Part shown: positions 15,883-24,083 of the stretch, piece by piece
Position numbering within the stretch: the stretch's first letter is position 1
Layout: every line of letters begins with the position of its first letter
Assembly (NCBI GenBank): GCA_016845365.1
Contig: JAERST010000015.1
Span: 1 to 64,000, forward strand
Direction: 5' to 3'
DNA from: Methanobacteriota archaeon
Lineage (GTDB): Archaea > Thermoplasmatota > Poseidoniia > Poseidoniales > Thalassarchaeaceae
Length of the DNA: 64,000 nucleotides
The notes under the pieces: generated by a model
Told to the model about the DNA's origin: nothing
Database searches by the model: none
Seen by the model: the letters and a program-made list of their open reading frames with translations, nothing else
Program-made: the position numbers and the translations under genes

Positions 15883-17199
15883 ATGAAGAACATCACCTGC
15901 CCTCATTGTGAACAGATATTCGAGATTGATGCCGCTGGATATGCGGACATAGTAAAACAAGTGCGCGGAGCTGAGTTCGAGAGCGACTTGCACGACAGGC
16001 TGCAGGAAGCAGAAAAAAGGCATCAGATGGAAATCGAGATAGCGAAGAAGGCTGAATCCGAGAAAAATGCGAAAGAGTCCTTGGCGCAAGAGAAGAGGAT
16101 AACAGAACTAGAGGCAGAGAAGAAGGCACACTCTACCGAAATTGAACTCGCTAAGCGTGAAGTGATCGAGCAGAAAGACAAAGAAGCCTCAGACAAAGAT
16201 AAGCAAATTCAGAGATTGAAGGGGGAGTTGGAGGCTGAAAAGATGAGTAAGAAACTGGCAATCCAAGAGGCAACAGCACCTTTGGAAAAGGAGAAAATTG
16301 AGCTGCAAGGTAAGATAGACTCCGCCAACACGGAGCGCAAACTTCTACAGAAATCCTTGAATGAAAAGCATCAGACTGAACTCCAAACAAAGGATGCAAT
16401 CATCCGTGCCAAGGATGAGGAGATCGAACTGAGGAAGGATATGAAGTTGAAACTCTCAACGAAAATGGTAGGGGAAACTCTTGAGCAGCACTGTGAGAAC
16501 CAATTCAATTCCCTAAGAGCGACGGCATTTCCAAATGCGTATTTCGAAAAAGATAACGACATCATTGATGGAAGTAAGGGAGACTACGTCTTCAGAGAGT
16601 CTGATGACGACGAAGTTGAGTTCGTCTCGATAATGTTTGAGATGAAAAATGAGGCCGATGCTACAAAGACCAAGAAGAAGAACGAGGACTTTCTGAAAGA
16701 ACTCGATAAGGACAGAAGGGCAAAGGGTTGCGAGTACGCAGTTCTAGTCTCACTTCTGGAAATTGATAACGAGCTCTATAACAACGGAATAGTAGATATG
16801 TCTCACAAGTATCCAAAAATGTACGTTGTCAGACCTCAGTTTTTCATTCCAATAATCACAGTTCTGAGGAACGCCTCAAAGAATACGTTGAGCGCTAGGA
16901 AGGAGCTCGCAGTGTTCAAAGAACAGCATATGGACATTGAGAATTTTGAGAGCGAACTTCTCGACTTCCAAAGTAAATTTTCAAGAAATTATGACCTTGC
17001 TTCCCGCCAGTTCACTGAGGCAATTAAGAGAATTGATAACTCGATTGAACAATTGAACAAGGTGAAGGAAAATCTGCTGAAGTCAGGTAACAACTACAGG
17101 TTAGCAAACGATAAGGCTCAAGACTTGTCAATCAAGAAATTGACTAGGAATAATCCAACAATGAAGGCAAAGTTTGACGAATTAAAATTGGATGACTGA
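15883..17199 (+). CDS. DUF2130 protein: coiled coil plus PD-(D/E)XK-like domain
   Basis: The 438-residue product begins with a CPHC pair, followed by a long charged coiled coil (about 45-200). A globular domain starts at [12 protein letters not shown]-like sequence near 205 and contains KGDYVFRE and [10 protein letters not shown], as in the DUF2130 family, which is thought to be related to restriction-type and RmuC nucleases. The C-terminal third is helical again. The family is mostly bacterial. The gene is AT-rich with many AAA/AAG codons, unlike its neighbours, and sits beside another nuclease-like gene; both suggest a transferred block. A role in DNA processing or defence is inferred only. 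Confidence 0.82.
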   Translation: MKNITCPHCEQIFEIDAAGYADIVKQVRGAEFESDLHDRLQEAEKRHQMEIEIAKKAESEKNAKESLAQEKRITELEAEKKAHSTEIELAKREVIEQKDKEASDKDKQIQRLKGELEAEKMSKKLAIQEATAPLEKEKIELQGKIDSANTERKLLQKSLNEKHQTELQTKDAIIRAKDEEIELRKDMKLKLSTKMVGETLEQHCENQFNSLRATAFPNAYFEKDNDIIDGSKGDYVFRESDDDEVEFVSIMFEMKNEADATKTKKKNEDFLKELDKDRRAKGCEYAVLVSLLEIDNELYNNGIVDMSHKYPKMYVVRPQFFIPIITVLRNASKNTLSARKELAVFKEQHMDIENFESELLDFQSKFSRNYDLASRQFTEAIKRIDNSIEQLNKVKENLLKSGNNYRLANDKAQDLSIKKLTRNNPTMKAKFDELKLDD

Positions 17200-17206
17200 T
17201 GAGAAA

Positions 17207-17238
17207 CACAAGTAATTATTCTCACAAGTAATTACTCT
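17207..17238 (-). repeat. 16-bp tandem repeat containing the stop codon of the nuclease-like gene
   Basis: Two adjacent 16-base copies (17207-17222 and 17223-17238) differ at one position. The second copy holds the last Glu codon and the TAA stop of the minus-strand gene ending at 17232. In the first copy the same place reads GAA TAA, again Glu and stop. The arrangement parallels the repeated 3' ends of fabH and two other genes. Confidence 0.7.
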
Positions 17239-17654
17239 TGATTGATATGAAGTTCAGAAATTCTCACTTCAAGCCACTCGATTCGGTTTGATTCGACAGC
17301 ATCTCTGATACGGCGTTGATTCTTGTTGAGTCTCGACTTTCCCGATTTCACCTCGACGAATTTGATCTCGATATCTCCCTCGCCATCCAATCCTTTGAAT
17401 CCGACAAAGTCAATCGGCGAACCTAGAAATCGCAATTCTTTGACACTGTTGACACAATCCATTGACCATGGCGCTATCAGTTCAGAAATATCACCCTTAA
17501 TCGTAGATCTCTGCCTATCAGCGGTTTCTTTCCTTGCGTCCTTTATTTCTACCTCACGGCTTAATTTCACGATGATTAATTTCCATACTAAGTAGATGTT
17601 CAAGACACTTAGTAAGATTATCAGAAATATGTATTCTAGTTCTGAAATCTGCAC
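17232..17654 (-). CDS. Membrane-anchored endonuclease related to archaeal Holliday junction resolvase
   Basis: This 140-residue protein has one N-terminal membrane helix (about 7-28), a short charged linker and a PD-(D/E)XK-type core. GSPIDFVGFKG supplies the metal-binding Asp, KFVEVKSGKS the E-x-K pair, and NKNQRR is also conserved in the family (PF10107 type, by recognition). It is convergent with the DUF2130 gene and shares its AT-rich composition. The substrate is unknown. A membrane anchor on a nuclease suggests action on incoming or surface-associated DNA, but this is only a guess. Confidence 0.75.
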   Translation of the reverse strand: MQISELEYIFLIILLSVLNIYLVWKLIIVKLSREVEIKDARKETADRQRSTIKGDISELIAPWSMDCVNSVKELRFLGSPIDFVGFKGLDGEGDIEIKFVEVKSGKSRLNKNQRRIRDAVESNRIEWLEVRISELHINQE

Positions 17655-17746
17655 ATATTTTGTTCTAAAACGAGGTCTCTAAAGTTATCTCACTTTGTAC
17701 AATCTAAGGCCGGAGAACTCAAGGGAAAAATCAATCTGGGAATACC

Positions 17747-18328
17747 ATGATCGACTGGGATTCGCATCAGTTCCACCCAGTCGTCCACCTCCCCGATGAG
17801 TACGAGGTTCGTGACTTCACGACAGGCGAGTATTCTCCCTCGGAGTACGAGTACGATATCGGGCGATACGATGAACTACGCCCTGGCGTCTACAATACCG
17901 ACCTCTTCCAAGGGTCACGCTTCCTTCACATTGGCATCGATATCGGCGCACCCGTCGGAACACCTTGCATGGCATTCGCAGATGGCGAGGTCTCGCACTT
18001 TGGCTACAATCCAGCCGACGGAGATTATGGCTACGTCGTCATCACAAAGCACATCCTCGACGGCATACCGATTTGGGCGCTCTATGGTCATCTCGACGCA
18101 GCCTCAGTCGAAGGAAAGTCGAGCGGTCAGAAGGTAAGCGCAGGCGAGGTCATCTGTTGGATGGGTGACCGGCACGAGAATGGAGGTTGGGAACCCCACC
18201 TTCACTTCCAACTCTGTTACGAAGAGCCCGAAACTCACGATATGCCCGGTGTTGTCGACCCAGCTGATAGGGAACAAGCGCTGGCGATTTATCCTGACCC
18301 GCGCTTGGTCCTCGGACCCATTTACTGA
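17747..18328 (+). CDS. M23-family metallopeptidase
   Basis: The product (193 residues) has the two zinc-binding signatures of LytM/M23 peptidases: HIGIDIG (about residues 62-68) and HLHFQL (about 146-151), with a YGHL segment between. No signal peptide is visible, so it may act inside the cell or be exported another way. Family members usually cut glycine-rich or peptidoglycan peptides, but archaea of this kind lack murein, so the target is unknown. Its end overlaps the convergent sugar isomerase gene by 7 bases. Confidence 0.82.
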   Translation: MIDWDSHQFHPVVHLPDEYEVRDFTTGEYSPSEYEYDIGRYDELRPGVYNTDLFQGSRFLHIGIDIGAPVGTPCMAFADGEVSHFGYNPADGDYGYVVITKHILDGIPIWALYGHLDAASVEGKSSGQKVSAGEVICWMGDRHENGGWEPHLHFQLCYEEPETHDMPGVVDPADREQALAIYPDPRLVLGPIY

Positions 18329-19362
18329 ACCGTAGATAGGTGAGCCTTCAGGTCGACGATTGCTGGCATTTCAGATGGGTCGATCCCGTTTAGAACGGCG
18401 AGTGCGATGCTAACCCAATCGGTGATGTGGGCAGCGAGGAGCAGACTTTCGAGAAGGCTCTCTCCATCGCACTCGAGCAACCAAGAATCGCCAGCGTCGA
18501 CATTCTCCATCATCCACTCAAGACGCGCGCGCACGCGAGGATGCGTCCAAGGGCTCGCCAAGAAAAGCAATCCCTGTTCGCCCGCATCTCGCCCCCAAGC
18601 GACGATCTCATTGTGATTCATCTCCGGCAAGGCGGTAGGTCGGGCGAAGCGGTCGGCATTCTCGTTCAATTGGTTAGCAAAACGCACACCGGCAGCGTGC
18701 AACTCAGAGGTGCCCACGATGCCGATATCACGCTCTGACATCCCTGCAGCCAGCGCCGCGACCCTGCCATCACCTGTCTCCAAATCAGCGGATTGTGAAG
18801 CGGCGCGCAAGCGAGAAATCATTCCGGCAAGCTCATCCTCGCTTGGTTTAGCAAGAATCCCAAGCGCCCAACAAGCAGCTAATTGAGTTCCCAAAAGGTG
18901 TCCAAAGGCCGAGCGCGGCATCTGCCCGCCCGGGACATTCAGACACAGAGCATCATCACTCTCGGAGAGCAATTCCTCTAACTCGCCCCCAGAGCAAATG
19001 CCGACAACCACGCCGCCCGCTTCGAGGGCGGCGCGAACACCATCCAACGTCTCCTCGGTATTACCCGAGTAAGAAGTAGCCAGAACCAACCAATCAGGAC
19101 CCCACCACGAGGGCAAACCGTAGTCCCGCCAGACAACGAAAGGAAGCCCACCAGATTGGTCGGCGAGGGTCGACAAAAACATCCCTCCCGCGCCGGAACC
19201 ACCCATACCGAGACACAGAACTCCGCTCCAATCCATATCTGCCTCGACCTCAACAGCAGCGCTGAGCGCAGCCTCGAGGTCGTCGACAAAACGGCGTGTG
19301 AAACCGGCCATGTCACCAACGTCGTGAGTGGCGAGCAGTGTAGCGAAATCCGGCTCAGACAT
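18322..19362 (-). CDS. Bifunctional phosphoglucose/phosphomannose isomerase
   Basis: The 346-residue product has a double SIS-domain layout. CLGMGGSGAGG (about 49-59) and ATSYSGNTEET (about 95-105) bind the sugar phosphate. The later segment LPEMNHNEIVAW, with its catalytic Glu/His pair, is typical of the archaeal bifunctional PGI/PMI family. It interconverts fructose-6-phosphate with glucose-6-phosphate and mannose-6-phosphate in the cytoplasm, feeding glycan synthesis or gluconeogenesis. ATG 19362 lies 2 bases after the NMD3 stop codon, so it is probably cotranscribed with nmd3. Confidence 0.9.
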   Translation of the reverse strand: MSEPDFATLLATHDVGDMAGFTRRFVDDLEAALSAAVEVEADMDWSGVLCLGMGGSGAGGMFLSTLADQSGGLPFVVWRDYGLPSWWGPDWLVLATSYSGNTEETLDGVRAALEAGGVVVGICSGGELEELLSESDDALCLNVPGGQMPRSAFGHLLGTQLAACWALGILAKPSEDELAGMISRLRAASQSADLETGDGRVAALAAGMSERDIGIVGTSELHAAGVRFANQLNENADRFARPTALPEMNHNEIVAWGRDAGEQGLLFLASPWTHPRVRARLEWMMENVDAGDSWLLECDGESLLESLLLAAHITDWVSIALAVLNGIDPSEMPAIVDLKAHLSTVQ

Positions 19363-19364
19363 GG

Positions 19365-20417
19365 TCAGTCAACCCCAGCGTGCCCCGGCACAGCCAACCA
19401 CGAGTCGTCTATGAAAGCGATGCGCAAATCTCGGCTCGAACCGTCATCATCGTAGGGCAGAGCGACGGTCACCACGCGGTAATCTGTCGGGTCCATGATC
19501 TCGGCTCCTGAGCTGTCGCGATTGAGTACATCCACGACTTTTTGCTCCTCGAATCGGCATGCAACAGATGTCTTCTCCATGTCGCGCCAAGTCGCTCCGG
19601 TTCGCTCATTTCTGTCGAGTCTTCGTAGCGTTGGTCCGTCTTTTTGCCAGGCTGAGACAAGCCAATTTTCGCGCTTCCAGCGGACGATATCTCCGAGTGA
19701 ATATGCCGGTTTTCGGTAGCTGAGAGTGAGTCTTGTGACCTCTGCCCCATCCCTGATTCCAACCAAAGTCGAAGTCTCCTTGGTCGTTCCCCCAAAGCGC
19801 TTGACCAACCTCCGGGCCCACGTCCTTGCGAGTGCTTTTGACCCGAACTGGAGGTCCCATCCTCCGGTGACGGGTCCTTCCTTGGTGACGAAGAACATCG
19901 GGTCGGATTCGAGTTCATCGAGGAGTTCATCGAGGGTTCCTCTGAGGTCCTTGAGCTCCTCGTCTGAGAGGCGGCGGCCTGCGCTGCGAAGCTGCATTGT
20001 CGCTTCGAAATAGGCGCCTGCTTTGCGAGTGCAGGCCGGGCAGACCGCGTTGCTGGTCTGCAAGAGAACCTCGTGTTGGTTGGCGAAATCGTGGCCCTCG
20101 AGTTGACCCTCGACGGTCACGTGGAGACGAGCGGTACGCTCGTCGATCGATTGGTAGGCCATGTCTACGGCGACGGCGTTGGCGCCGTCGGCGACTCCGA
20201 GGTGCTCGCGAAGGCGCAATTCGCCGAGCTCCTCGTCTTCGATGCGGACCCAGCGCTTCTCGACCTCGTGCATTCCGCACTTGGCACAGCGGTGCTGTTG
20301 GATGCGGTCGGGAACCTCAGAGAAGGTGGTGCGGGCCCGCAAACAAGCTTCGCACAGCCTATCGGAAGTCAGCGGTGGCGGTGCGCCGCAAGCGATGCAG
20401 AAGGCTGCGCTTTCCAT
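19365..20417 (-). CDS. nmd3: NMD3-family ribosome-associated protein
   Basis: The 350-residue product has the N-terminal run of CxxC zinc motifs typical of NMD3: CIAC near residue 7, CEAC near 22, CAKC near 43 and CPAC near 125. An RNA-binding-type domain follows, with a C-terminal half resembling the eIF5A/OB part of the family. Eukaryotic NMD3 is the 60S export adaptor; archaeal members are thought to act in large-subunit maturation. ATG 20417 follows GGGGGAGCACC, a possible ribosome binding site. A longer frame from 20483 runs through the leader hairpin and is not supported. Confidence 0.85.
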   Translation of the reverse strand: MESAAFCIACGAPPPLTSDRLCEACLRARTTFSEVPDRIQQHRCAKCGMHEVEKRWVRIEDEELGELRLREHLGVADGANAVAVDMAYQSIDERTARLHVTVEGQLEGHDFANQHEVLLQTSNAVCPACTRKAGAYFEATMQLRSAGRRLSDEELKDLRGTLDELLDELESDPMFFVTKEGPVTGGWDLQFGSKALARTWARRLVKRFGGTTKETSTLVGIRDGAEVTRLTLSYRKPAYSLGDIVRWKRENWLVSAWQKDGPTLRRLDRNERTGATWRDMEKTSVACRFEEQKVVDVLNRDSSGAEIMDPTDYRVVTVALPYDDDGSSRDLRIAFIDDSWLAVPGHAGVD

Positions 20418-20418
20418 G

Positions 20419-20483
20419 GTGCTCCCCCGACTTCCGGCAGACCTGCCCCGTTTGAAGGGTTGGTGAGCAGGTCGGGGGAGCAT
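20419..20483 (-). promoter_or_regulatory. Long leader stem enclosing the nmd3 ribosome binding site
   Basis: GTGCTCCCCCGAC (20419-20431), directly upstream of the nmd3 ATG, pairs with GTCGGGGGAGCAT (20471-20483), 12 of 13 bases matching. An inner CCTGC/GCAGG pair extends the fold. In mRNA the GGGGGAGC before the start would be base-paired, so the structure could limit nmd3 translation. This is inferred from complementarity only. Confidence 0.4.
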
Positions 20484-20504
20484 TCGGCCCCCCTTGGGGC
20501 CGAA
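20483..20504 (-). terminator. Hairpin after the ccm operon
   Basis: TTCGGCCCC (20483-20491) and GGGGCCGAA (20496-20504) form a perfect 9-bp stem with a 4-base loop. It lies 56 bases after the ccmD-like stop and upstream of nmd3, a fitting place for a terminator. Confidence 0.45.
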
Positions 20505-20559
20505 ATATGGGCAGTTAGCGGCAAATCACGAGGGTGAGAGAGTCAGGTGGGCCTCGTGT

Positions 20560-20724
20560 TCATTCCTCGGAATCATTCGAAGCGGAGGGATTGTCGACCG
20601 CGTCGGAAAGCGCTTCGAGTTCAGCCTCGAGAGAGGTGATATCGGCGAGCAAATCGCGGCTAAACCAAATCACCAGTCCGAACATAATCGAGTAGGCGAT
20701 GTAAGCCTCAATCATGCCGCTCAT
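20560..20724 (-). CDS. ccmD: Small membrane protein in CcmD position
   Basis: A 54-residue frame starts at ATG 20724 inside the ccmC stop codon (ATGA overlap). It encodes MSGMIEAYIAYSIMFGLVIW, a single membrane helix, followed by a charged helical tail (about 22-54). Size, topology and position directly after ccmC fit CcmD, the small subunit of the CcmABC haem-release complex. CcmD proteins are poorly conserved, so the name rests mostly on context. Confidence 0.65.
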   Translation of the reverse strand: MSGMIEAYIAYSIMFGLVIWFSRDLLADITSLEAELEALSDAVDNPSASNDSEE

Positions 20725-21431
20725 GACATCGCCTCCTCGTCCAATTCCGCCTTGCGTTCCGCAACAGCAGCAGCAAGGCGGTACCTCTGATTAGACAGCA
20801 TCAGCAAACCGGCGAAGAGTACGCACATAATCGCAAAGCTCAGCAGAAGCAATGTGCGAATTTCGGGGTCCATCCCGCTCCCCTCGGATTCAACGACCAA
20901 AACTCCAGGGTGCCGATCTTGATACCAAGTCGTCGCCAAAGCCGTAATCGGAACCAGAGCGAATCCGAACAAACCGACTGCAGACAGTGTGTCACGCGTC
21001 TCAGCAGTGTCCGGCTGGGCACGACGCGAGAGTACCAGAAAGAACGCGACCGCGGTGAGCAGAGCGAATGTGTTCAACCGCAGGTCGCCCCAATCCCATG
21101 GAGTCCCCCACTCGGCCGAGCCCCAAATCGGCCCCGAAGTAATCACTCCAAGGCCAAAAACCAGCCCCAAATCCGAAGCACTCTGGAACAAAAACCAAGC
21201 GGCCTCGCTCCGCTTCAAGTACCACATCAGCGAGCCGTAGAAGAGAACGGTGAAGGAAAGGAACGAGCACCATGCGAAGGGGACGTGGAGGTAGAGAATC
21301 CGGTAGGCGTCGGGCGCATTCCAAGCCTCAGAACTGACCGAGGGCGCGTAAGTCAAGCCCAAAACCGCAGCAAAAACCATCCCCGCCAAACCAGCGATAG
21401 TCAAGCCATATCCGATACCACGAAAAGCCAT
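20721..21431 (-). CDS. ccmC: Haem exporter / cytochrome c assembly protein CcmC
   Basis: The 236-residue integral membrane protein has six predicted helices. The haem-handling tryptophan-rich motif GSAEWGTPWDWGDLRLN lies in an external loop at about 102-118, and conserved His occurs in LYLHVPFAW. CcmC moves haem to the outer face for attachment to apocytochrome c (system I). The ATG follows the ccmAB stop by 9 bases with GAGG upstream, and its own stop overlaps the ccmD-like start. CcmE, CcmF and CcmH are not in the window. Confidence 0.9.
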   Translation of the reverse strand: MAFRGIGYGLTIAGLAGMVFAAVLGLTYAPSVSSEAWNAPDAYRILYLHVPFAWCSFLSFTVLFYGSLMWYLKRSEAAWFLFQSASDLGLVFGLGVITSGPIWGSAEWGTPWDWGDLRLNTFALLTAVAFFLVLSRRAQPDTAETRDTLSAVGLFGFALVPITALATTWYQDRHPGVLVVESEGSGMDPEIRTLLLLSFAIMCVLFAGLLMLSNQRYRLAAAVAERKAELDEEAMS

Positions 21432-21440
21432 GAAAACACC

Positions 21441-22850
21441 TCAATCCTCGGGAATTACCACCGCGAAGGCCCAAATCAAAACGATCGATAACCAAGCGAT
21501 TCCGATGTCTGCGATGGTCGAACCGAGCGCCAATTCTGAACTTCCGTTTCCGGCGATGACGGATGAGAGGGCGCTCGACAATTGTAAGAAAGGCCAGATG
21601 AGAATCAATTGCAGAAGGATTCCAGCAGCAGCAGAAGGACGACTCAAGTCGCCAACCAACAGATGCAGTGCGGTGGCTGCTGCACTCATATCGATAATCG
21701 TGAACGCGATCATGACGAGCCAGAGAATGTCCAATGATGACAAAGCAATGTCGACTTCACCGATGAGGATGAACCAAGAAAGCGCGAAGAGAGGTAATGG
21801 CAGAATCAACGATGAGCCGAGGACGGAAAACCAGACGCGCGAGTGGGCACCAATCATCGCGCGCCACCAATCGCCGGCGCGTTCTTCGGCAAGTCGCTTG
21901 AGCAGCGCCGGTGCTACGATGGCGCTGATGAAGGCAGGAGTGAGAATCAGCGCCGCGAGGAGGTCGTAATTCTCGCTCGTACGCGGGATATCGGTTGAGA
22001 GGGTGTAGGCGAGCAGTAAAGCGACTAAGGCCGGAACTCCTCGATTGATTGTGTCGATTGGATTGCGCTTTTCAAGACGCAATGCCCAGCCGAGGAATTC
22101 GTTGAATTCGGCTGGGCCGCTCGGCTCAGGAATGCTGGAAGAGCCCGAACTAGCATCGGTCGATTCGCTGGTCACGATCCCTGCTTCTGAGACCGTCACG
22201 ATTCGATAGCAAGCGGCAATCATCTCGGGGTCGTGGGTGGCGACGAGAATTCCGTGACCGCGAGCCGCGAGCGAGCCTAACCAGCCAACCAATAGCTCGC
22301 GAGAAGTCTCGTCGAGGCCCTCGGAGGGCTCGTCGAGAAGGACAACAGTCGGCTCTTGAGAGAGTGCCGCTGGAGCAAGAGCCGACAAAACAGCAACTCG
22401 GCGGCGCAAGCCGCCGGATAGTTTTGCGACGCGGTCATCGGCACGATGAGCCAATCCCCAAGCATCGAGCATCGAAGCAATCGCCGCCTCATCGGCCGCG
22501 CGTCCAGCGACTCTACAGGCTCCACGGACGCGCTCAGCGACGGTCTCATCTCCACACATCCCGTCGCTCTGCAAAGCCAATCCGAAGCCGCGAATATCTC
22601 CTCGTTGCCCATCCGAATCACGAACAGTAACCGGAACACCACCATCGTGGCGTTCGACCTTACCCCCCGCCATAGAGTGCAATCCGGCAAGCGTCTCCAG
22701 CAGGGTCGTCTTACCCGAACCATTGACTCCAACTAAGCCCACGACTTCGCCCTCGTTCAAGGCGAAGTCGACACCGCGGAGCACCTTTCGTGCGCCGCGG
22801 TCCACCACCAGCCCTTCGGCGGATAGTAGCACTCGCGCGCTCATGGGCAT
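21441..22850 (-). CDS. ccmAB: CcmA-CcmB fusion: ABC ATPase joined to haem-export permease
   Basis: The 469-residue product starts with an ABC ATPase: Walker A GVNGSGKTT (about 42-50), signature LSGGLRRR (about 145-152), Walker B VVLLDEPSEGLD, and switch His in ATHDPEM. After a Ser-rich linker (about 225-245) come six hydrophobic helices (about 270-465), with the LAEERAGDWWRAMI loop resembling the CcmB ER-x-x-G motif. The gene order (this gene, ccmC, ccmD-like) identifies it as CcmA plus CcmB in one chain. Normally these are separate genes. The complex powers release of holo-CcmE. ATG 22850 or 22844 could start it. Confidence 0.85.
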   Translation of the reverse strand: MPMSARVLLSAEGLVVDRGARKVLRGVDFALNEGEVVGLVGVNGSGKTTLLETLAGLHSMAGGKVERHDGGVPVTVRDSDGQRGDIRGFGLALQSDGMCGDETVAERVRGACRVAGRAADEAAIASMLDAWGLAHRADDRVAKLSGGLRRRVAVLSALAPAALSQEPTVVLLDEPSEGLDETSRELLVGWLGSLAARGHGILVATHDPEMIAACYRIVTVSEAGIVTSESTDASSGSSSIPEPSGPAEFNEFLGWALRLEKRNPIDTINRGVPALVALLLAYTLSTDIPRTSENYDLLAALILTPAFISAIVAPALLKRLAEERAGDWWRAMIGAHSRVWFSVLGSSLILPLPLFALSWFILIGEVDIALSSLDILWLVMIAFTIIDMSAAATALHLLVGDLSRPSAAAGILLQLILIWPFLQLSSALSSVIAGNGSSELALGSTIADIGIAWLSIVLIWAFAVVIPED

Positions 22851-22941
22851 TCCAGCCGCCGCGTGCGTTTGAGTGGTTCCATCACGCGCCCATCGAAGTG
22901 CCTATGGATTACGAGGGTCCGCATGAGGGTGAGGAAAGGGC

Positions 22942-23979
22942 GTGAGTCAGCATGTCTTCGAGGTGTTTTGGTCGGATTTGACCGGGACAGATTTCGTCTT
23001 CCTCGGAGTGTTTTTTCTCGTTGCAATCGGGCCTTATCTCAGCGCTTGGTCGCAGAATGGAAGCTATGCTCTGGCGACCGTTTTGTCACTGCTTTTGGTG
23101 ACTTTTTTGCAAATGGCAATCGATGTCATCGATGTCGAATTCACCCCGATTACCTTCCTCTCGATTATCCCCGTTCTTGCGGATGAACCTACTCAGATTC
23201 ACCGATTTGTTACCGCCGGATGGTTGCACGCCAACTGGATTCACGTGCTCGGGAACATCCTGGTCATTGCCCTCGCGGGCGTTCCGCTGGAGCAGAGATT
23301 GGGTGGCCGCAGGTGGTTGGTTGTGTATTTTATCGGGCTGTTCGGAGGAAATATTTCGTGGGTTTTGACGCATCCTGACTCGATCAGCCCGGCTCTGGGT
23401 GCAAGCGGTGCTGCATTCGGCCTACTGGGAGCCTACATGGCTTGTTGGCCGAATGATAGAATCGAGTTTCCTTTGCTGTTTTTCATACGAGCATGGCCGG
23501 TGTGGGGAATCGCTGCTTTCCGGCTCGGGCTCGAGGTTTGGAATATGTATCAAATCGAAGCGGGTCAATCGGCGACGAATGTCGCTCACATGGCGCATGT
23601 GGGCGGCTTCATGTTGGCCTGGGCGCTTGCTCGACCAATCGCTCGTGGCGCGCCCTCAAATTTGGATGATTCAACGGATATTTCCATCGCCGGCTCGGCC
23701 GCCTCAAAGGCGGCCCGAGATGCGGCGAAGGCACGGATGGGTAGCCTCGAATCTGACCCGTGGACAGAGGCTGGCAAACCGCTTGACGGCGAGGCTGCCC
23801 GCATCCTCAATCGACTGCGTGATGAAGGCGATGAACTGGAGACCCGGAGAGCCTGGTTGGAGGAGTTGTCCGAGCAGGTGATTTGCCCAGTTTGCGATGG
23901 GGAGGTTCACGCCATTGTGCAGGGAGAAAATTGCAGTCTGCGCTGTGCACTCTCAAACAAACATCTCAAATGGCCGTGA
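22942..23979 (+). CDS. Rhomboid intramembrane serine protease with C-terminal zinc ribbon
   Basis: The 345-residue product has an N-terminal membrane part and then the rhomboid core: HANWIHVLGN (about 92-101), the catalytic Ser in GASGAAFG (about 155) and His in AHVGGF (about 217). A cytoplasmic segment follows and ends in a small zinc-ribbon-like CPVC...CSLRC module (about 315-335). Rhomboids cut single-pass membrane proteins within or near the membrane helix. The GTG start has a purine-rich GAGGAAAGG upstream. The next gene encodes a single-pass membrane subtilase, a possible substrate by context. Confidence 0.85.
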   Translation: MSQHVFEVFWSDLTGTDFVFLGVFFLVAIGPYLSAWSQNGSYALATVLSLLLVTFLQMAIDVIDVEFTPITFLSIIPVLADEPTQIHRFVTAGWLHANWIHVLGNILVIALAGVPLEQRLGGRRWLVVYFIGLFGGNISWVLTHPDSISPALGASGAAFGLLGAYMACWPNDRIEFPLLFFIRAWPVWGIAAFRLGLEVWNMYQIEAGQSATNVAHMAHVGGFMLAWALARPIARGAPSNLDDSTDISIAGSAASKAARDAAKARMGSLESDPWTEAGKPLDGEAARILNRLRDEGDELETRRAWLEELSEQVICPVCDGEVHAIVQGENCSLRCALSNKHLKWP

Positions 23980-24065
23980 CCCGAGGAATCGGACGCTCCA
24001 ACAAGTGCCGATGACGAAGCCTCAGCGGCACCCCGACGGGTTCGTCTTATACCCCGACCGAGGTT

Positions 24066-24083
24066 GGCTCTGCTTGCAGAGCC
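24066..24083 (+). other. Perfect hairpin ending at the subtilase start codon
   Basis: GGCTCTGC and GCAGAGCC form an 8-bp perfect stem with a TT loop. The stem ends at the base directly before the ATG at 24084. In the mRNA it would occupy the place of a ribosome binding site, so it may regulate initiation, or the real start may lie a little downstream. Confidence 0.5.
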
